Below are positions 20,781-23,087 of a DNA stretch of 23,087 bases, one piece after another. Numbering within the stretch: the first letter of the stretch is position 1; every line of letters starts with the position of its first letter. Below the pieces are notes generated by a model that searched no databases, was not told the origin of the DNA, and saw only the letters and a list, made by a program, of their open reading frames with translations. Origin of the DNA: a virus; IMG/VR virus record IMGVR_UViG_3300023435_000580, positions 1-23,087 of that record; one strand, written 5' to 3'. The position numbers and the translations under genes are program-made.

Positions 20781-21181
20781 GCCTCACACTGCCTTATGAT
20801 ATCCATTCTCATAGCCCTGGACACTGTGATGCGTTCAATCAATGCCGTTGCTCGCTCTCTGCTGCCTACCCTTATAGCTTCCTTGTTCACCTCTGACTTA
20901 TCACCCCAGTTCTTGTTCCTGCGCTTGAATCCTGCCTCTGAGATATCATAACAGGTAGACCATCGGTTATCTTTATCAGTGGAGTATGCCTTGCCAAGTT
21001 CAAGGACCTGGCCGGCGACTTTTACCGTAACAGACTTAGGTGTTACGCTAAGGGGTTTTGTTACGCTAACCCTGTCATCTGTTACGCTAACTCTTGATGC
21101 TTTTACTCTACACGCCGGGCTACAATACCTTGCTGTGCTTCTCTTGCTCTCATAATTCCTTCCGCACTGTTCACATACCAT
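20777..21181 (-). CDS. Zinc-finger protein with SVT repeats
   Basis: 134 aa. Residues 3-24 form a finger (CEQCGRNYESKRSTARYCSPAC), of the kind seen in DNA-binding phage proteins. Residues 31-54 repeat VSVT/LSVT/KSVT, encoded partly by identical 10-base direct repeats. The rest is helical and basic (GSRERATALIERITVSRAMRMDIIRQ). GGATGGGAG precedes the ATG. Probably nucleic-acid binding; the SVT stretch may be a flexible linker. Confidence 0.68.
   Translation of the reverse strand: MVCEQCGRNYESKRSTARYCSPACRVKASRVSVTDDRVSVTKPLSVTPKSVTVKVAGQVLELGKAYSTDKDNRWSTCYDISEAGFKRRNKNWGDKSEVNKEAIRVGSRERATALIERITVSRAMRMDIIRQCEA
21042..21090 (-). repeat. Three direct copies of GTTACGCTAA
   Basis: Exact copies at 21042-21051, 21060-21069 and 21081-21090 (spacing 18 and 21), all in the coding sequence for the SVT linker and in the same codon phase. 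They may reflect protein repeat growth, or be binding sites. Confidence 0.75.
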
Positions 21182-21228
21182 AATTCTCCCATCCTTTCCT
21201 ATTAGTTAATAATTAAAAGCCCTTACAA

Positions 21229-21672
21229 TCAATCCTCCGGCTTCTCTACAGGCGTAACATCGATAGGCTCTGTACCAAAGCTCACCAAAGGCTTGACGAT
21301 GCTGGTGGCCTTCTCCTCTTCTAAGCGTCGCGCAGTGTGTACTTGGTTGAAAGCATAGGCTATATTGTTTAATGACGCGCCTTTTAGTTTGTCCTCGTTT
21401 ATGAGATTCTCACTCATTACCCTCTCAATATTGGTTAGGATGTTTATTCTTTTAGCCTTAAACGCTTCAGTCACTTGGGGGTCACCGATCATATTGATAA
21501 GTGCTTGTATCTTCTTGTACACTGTAGGTTTAGGCATTCCGTAATAATCGGCTATTTCCTGATAGCTATGGTTATTTATGGTCTTGAGTTTGATTGCTTC
21601 AAGGATGTCAAATTCGTTTACTTGGTTGTTTATTGCTGGTAGGTTCTTAGTCGCTGTGTCTGTCTTAGCCAT
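21229..21672 (-). CDS. Helix-turn-helix protein, probable terminase small subunit
   Basis: 147 aa. Residues 36-57 (SYQEIADYYGMPKPTVYKKIQA) are a helix-turn-helix. A helical region follows (70-125), and the Pro/Glu-rich tail (EPIDVTPVEKPED) is the sort used to bind the large subunit. Size and domain order fit small terminases, which recognise phage DNA for packaging. It is the first gene of the leftward block, about 2.8 kb ahead of terL, with small genes between. AAAGGA precedes the ATG. A transcription regulator is the alternative; being first after the promoter leaves that open. Confidence 0.6.
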   Translation of the reverse strand: MAKTDTATKNLPAINNQVNEFDILEAIKLKTINNHSYQEIADYYGMPKPTVYKKIQALINMIGDPQVTEAFKAKRINILTNIERVMSENLINEDKLKGASLNNIAYAFNQVHTARRLEEEKATSIVKPLVSFGTEPIDVTPVEKPED

Positions 21673-21700
21673 TTCTTTTCCTTTGGCTATGTTAGGTTAT

Positions 21701-21728
21701 GTGACCCCAGGTATTATCCCAGGGCCAC
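21701..21728 (-). other. Leader hairpin upstream of the leftward operon
   Basis: In the leftward RNA GTGGCCCTGGG pairs with CCTGGGGTCAC around loop ATAATA, 11 pairs including three G-U. On the plus strand these become mismatches, so it is meant for the leftward transcript. No T-run, so probably a stabilising or regulatory 5' leader structure 28 bases before the ATG. Confidence 0.55.
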
Positions 21729-21794
21729 GTTATGAGGAGAGAGGTATGAGATTCTTTAGAGTATGAGAGACTGTGCAATTCTATTCATACCTGC

Positions 21795-21823
21795 ATTATT
21801 TCACAGCTTTATTGGCTTGTCAA
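21795..21823 (-). promoter_or_regulatory. Leftward sigma70-like promoter for the packaging/virion operon
   Basis: Minus-strand TTGACA (21818-21823), a 17-base spacer and AATAAT (21795-21800) preceded by TG (extended -10). Nearly ideal. It lies about 120 bases before the helix-turn-helix gene and faces the long leftward operon. Confidence 0.8.
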
Positions 21824-21886
21824 GCAACTATTTCCAAAGTTTACCAAAGGATTATGCGATTTATTTTGATTTAGTGCATTATCTAC

Positions 21887-21916
21887 TTGACATAGTATTA
21901 TTAATAATAGTATAGA
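21887..21916 (+). promoter_or_regulatory. Rightward sigma70-like promoter for the small-gene cluster
   Basis: TTGACA (21887-21892), 18-base spacer and TATAGA (21911-21916), about 30 bases before the first small rightward gene. Back to back with the leftward promoter. Confidence 0.75.
21896..21909. promoter_or_regulatory. Operator-like palindrome between -35 and -10
   Basis: TATTATTAATAATA is a perfect 14-base palindrome inside the spacer of the rightward promoter, an ideal place for a dimeric repressor. Being pure A/T, part of the symmetry could be chance. Confidence 0.45.
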
Positions 21917-21925
21917 TTAATTAAC

Positions 21926-21940
21926 ACAATATGAAAGGGG
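21926..21940 (+). repeat. Repeated leader ACAATATGAAAGGGG, copy 1
   Basis: The same 15 bases occur at 22229-22243. In both places the AAAGGGG serves as ribosome-binding site of a small gene. Points to a duplicated leader, or to a shared translation-control element. Confidence 0.75.
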
Positions 21941-21948
21941 CATGAGAC

Positions 21949-22101
21949 ATGAAGCATTACACTGAAATTTCAAAGGGGCTCGATAGTGAAGGGACTTTCT
22001 GGACTGTCACTGTTGAAACCGACGACGAAGTTCGCCATTATGGCAAGTTCCGAGATAAATTCGACGCTTGGGACAAAGCAAATGAGATAGATAAACAATA
22101 G
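21949..22101 (+). CDS. Small acidic protein, first rightward gene
   Basis: 50 aa (MKHYTEISKGLDSEG...), rich in Asp, Glu and aromatic residues, ending NEIDKQ. AAAGGGG lies eight bases before the ATG. It is first after the rightward promoter; many early phage proteins that bind host factors have this size and charge, but nothing identifies a target. Confidence 0.65.
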   Translation: MKHYTEISKGLDSEGTFWTVTVETDDEVRHYGKFRDKFDAWDKANEIDKQ

Positions 22102-22113
22102 GGAGGCAATAAG

Positions 22114-22215
22114 ATGCACAAGCATAAATGTAAAAGATGTGGTTATGAGTGGGAAAGCAAGTTAAAGGTGCCTAAAGCGTGTCCACGGTGCAAGCGTTAC
22201 GATTGGAATAAGTAG
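22114..22215 (+). CDS. Tiny zinc-ribbon protein
   Basis: 33 aa. CKRCGYEW near 6-13 and PKACPRCKRYDW near 20-31 make a complete rubredoxin-like CxxC...CxxC ribbon with conserved aromatic positions. GGGAGG precedes the ATG. Such mini-ribbons are common in phages and archaea; the role is unknown. The good motif makes it likely real despite its size. Confidence 0.75.
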   Translation: MHKHKCKRCGYEWESKLKVPKACPRCKRYDWNK

Positions 22216-22228
22216 TTAATACATTAAA

Positions 22229-22243
22229 ACAATATGAAAGGGG
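22229..22243 (+). repeat. Repeated leader ACAATATGAAAGGGG, copy 2
   Basis: Exact copy of 21926-21940, directly before the 64-aa gene. Confidence 0.75.
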
Positions 22244-22250
22244 TAGGACA

Positions 22251-22445
22251 ATGAAAAAGACAATCGGTTATAACGAAACAATCAGAGTATACTCCAAAAG
22301 ATTTATTACCATGATTCACCGCATCCAGCGCACCGGGGAAGATGGACCAAGATGGCCCTTACATACAGTGGCAGACCATTCCAATGTTGATTTTGGATAC
22401 TGGGCTGGCCACATTGACACTAACTGGTGTTATTCTCGCATTTAA
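22251..22445 (+). CDS. Hypothetical small protein
   Basis: 64 aa (MKKTIGYNETIRVYSK...), basic at the start and with several Trp, Tyr and His (DFGYWAGHIDTNWCY). AAAGGGG then GTAGGACA precede the ATG. No domain recognised. Part of the early-type rightward cluster. Confidence 0.65.
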   Translation: MKKTIGYNETIRVYSKRFITMIHRIQRTGEDGPRWPLHTVADHSNVDFGYWAGHIDTNWCYSRI

Positions 22446-22451
22446 CTCTTC

Positions 22452-22484
22452 ACTCAGTCCACTACTTTAGTGGGCTGGCATGAG
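22452..22484 (+). other. Hairpin after the 64-aa gene
   Basis: CAGTCCACTA pairs with TAGTGGGCTG across a CTT loop (one G-U), and an outer ACTC/GAGT can add to the stem. No T-run follows, so it is probably not a strong terminator; it may protect or separate mRNA segments. Confidence 0.5.
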
Positions 22485-22514
22485 TAGTTAAATATAAGAG
22501 GGAGGTTAGAGAGC

Positions 22515-22685
22515 ATGAGATTTAATGACGTACACGGGACAGACTGGACATTTAGGAGCGTTGACGGGGAAACATTATACAGGTTCCCTTTTTCCGGCTA
22601 TGCAATCACGGCAGACGACAAGGAAGCAGCCCAAGAGTTTGAAAGGGATCATCCAGACTGGACGAAGGAAATTGAGCACTTTTGA
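22515..22685 (+). CDS. Hypothetical small acidic protein
   Basis: 56 aa (MRFNDVHGTDWTFRSVDGE... ending WTKEIEHF). Beta-like first half, helical second half (DDKEAAQEFERDHPDW). GGGAGG lies ten bases before the ATG. A different frame of the same DNA is open but lacks a ribosome-binding site. Function unknown. Confidence 0.68.
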   Translation: MRFNDVHGTDWTFRSVDGETLYRFPFSGYAITADDKEAAQEFERDHPDWTKEIEHF

Positions 22686-22714
22686 TTGTCAACGATCCAT
22701 TAACTAATCATACT
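22686..22714 (+). promoter_or_regulatory. Possible second rightward promoter
   Basis: TTGTCA (22686-22691), 17-base spacer and CATACT (22709-22714), just after a stop codon and about 40 bases before the next gene. Fair match only. Confidence 0.3.
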
Positions 22715-22751
22715 AAAATCTTGGCATATTGTCAAGAGAAATGAGGGAGTT

Positions 22752-22928
22752 ATGCAGATAGAAAATGCTACAGATTATGAGCTTGATAAAATTATAGAAT
22801 TGTCAATAGGCCGGATTTTACGCCTTGGAAGTCGCCCAACACAACCAGGGGATATTGAAGAATATGACAAATATACCCGGCTCGCAATAAATGCAGATCA
22901 AGAATTGAAAGACCGTAAAGCACTTTAA
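22752..22928 (+). CDS. Hypothetical small helical protein
   Basis: 58 aa (MQIENATDYELDKIIELSIGR... ending ELKDRKAL), mostly helical and charged. GAGGGAG lies just before the ATG. No domain recognised. Confidence 0.65.
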   Translation: MQIENATDYELDKIIELSIGRILRLGSRPTQPGDIEEYDKYTRLAINADQELKDRKAL

Positions 22929-22956
22929 CACCCTACAGGGAGAAAGGTTCAAGACG

Positions 22957-23087
22957 ATGAAAATAGAAAACATGAAGCATATCGGGTTTTATCATGAGGG
23001 GCGACATATCTTTTTCATGGAAAAGAAAGGCAAGGATGTTAGTTTTCCAAGATGGAGATTGACTTGCTACTATGAAGCGCACTTGGC
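22957..23087 (+). CDS. Hypothetical protein, N-terminal part (cut by window edge)
   Basis: At least 43 residues (MKIENMKHIGFYHEGRH...), rich in aromatic and basic residues. AGGGAGAAAGG lies upstream. It continues past the window end, so nothing more can be said. Confidence 0.58.
   Translation, partial: MKIENMKHIGFYHEGRHIFFMEKKGKDVSFPRWRLTCYYEAHL

Noticed and set aside
22525-22707. 60-aa plus-strand frame overlapping the 56-aa gene
   Set aside because: No ribosome-binding site; the 56-aa frame has GGGAGG and a protein-like composition.
1-23087. CRISPR arrays, tRNA genes and insertion sequences
   Set aside because: No regularly spaced repeats, cloverleaf-like segments with CCA ends, or transposase genes with inverted ends were seen by eye.

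Overview
The window is part of a tailed-phage (Caudoviricetes) genome or prophage, read mostly from the minus strand. Evidence: the gene order small terminase candidate, large terminase, portal, scaffold, major capsid protein, then head-tail adaptor and tail-nozzle-like proteins. Portal, adaptor and nozzle candidates look podovirus-like (P22-style). Purine-rich Shine-Dalgarno sites and sigma70-like promoters indicate a bacterial host; the host cannot be named from this sequence. No tRNA, rRNA or CRISPR was seen, and both window ends cut through genes.

Layout. About 22-23 kb: a rightward cluster of very small genes (50, 33, 64, 56 and 58 aa, plus one cut by the edge) driven by a promoter near 21.9 kb. 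21.7-21.9 kb: a divergent control region with a leftward and a rightward promoter, an operator-like palindrome and a leader hairpin. 18.4-21.7 kb (minus): a helix-turn-helix protein (probable small terminase) and a run of small, often cysteine-rich proteins, many linked by ATGA-type stop/start overlaps. 13.2-18.4 kb: large terminase, a small membrane protein, portal and two small genes. 10.9-13.1 kb: scaffold and major capsid protein, flanked on both sides by the same terminator-containing module. 1-10.8 kb: a beta-helix-like protein, small proteins, a two-domain glycosyltransferase, adaptor, nozzle-like protein, a cysteine-rich protein and further probable virion or accessory genes. One gene (2650-3261) runs against this whole block.

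The standout is the large terminase gene. It carries a 324-residue intein placed at the third catalytic motif of the terminase nuclease. The middle of that intein also encodes, in a different reading frame of the same strand, a complete 198-aa HNH endonuclease with its own GGAGGT ribosome-binding site. An in-frame stop eight codons before its ATG rules out simple fusion to the upstream intein. One DNA stretch therefore encodes the linker of a splicing protein and a free-standing homing endonuclease: a nested, dual-frame intein/endonuclease element.

A second, unrelated homing-endonuclease-like gene sits on the opposite strand between two virion genes, so the phage has been colonised at least twice by such elements.
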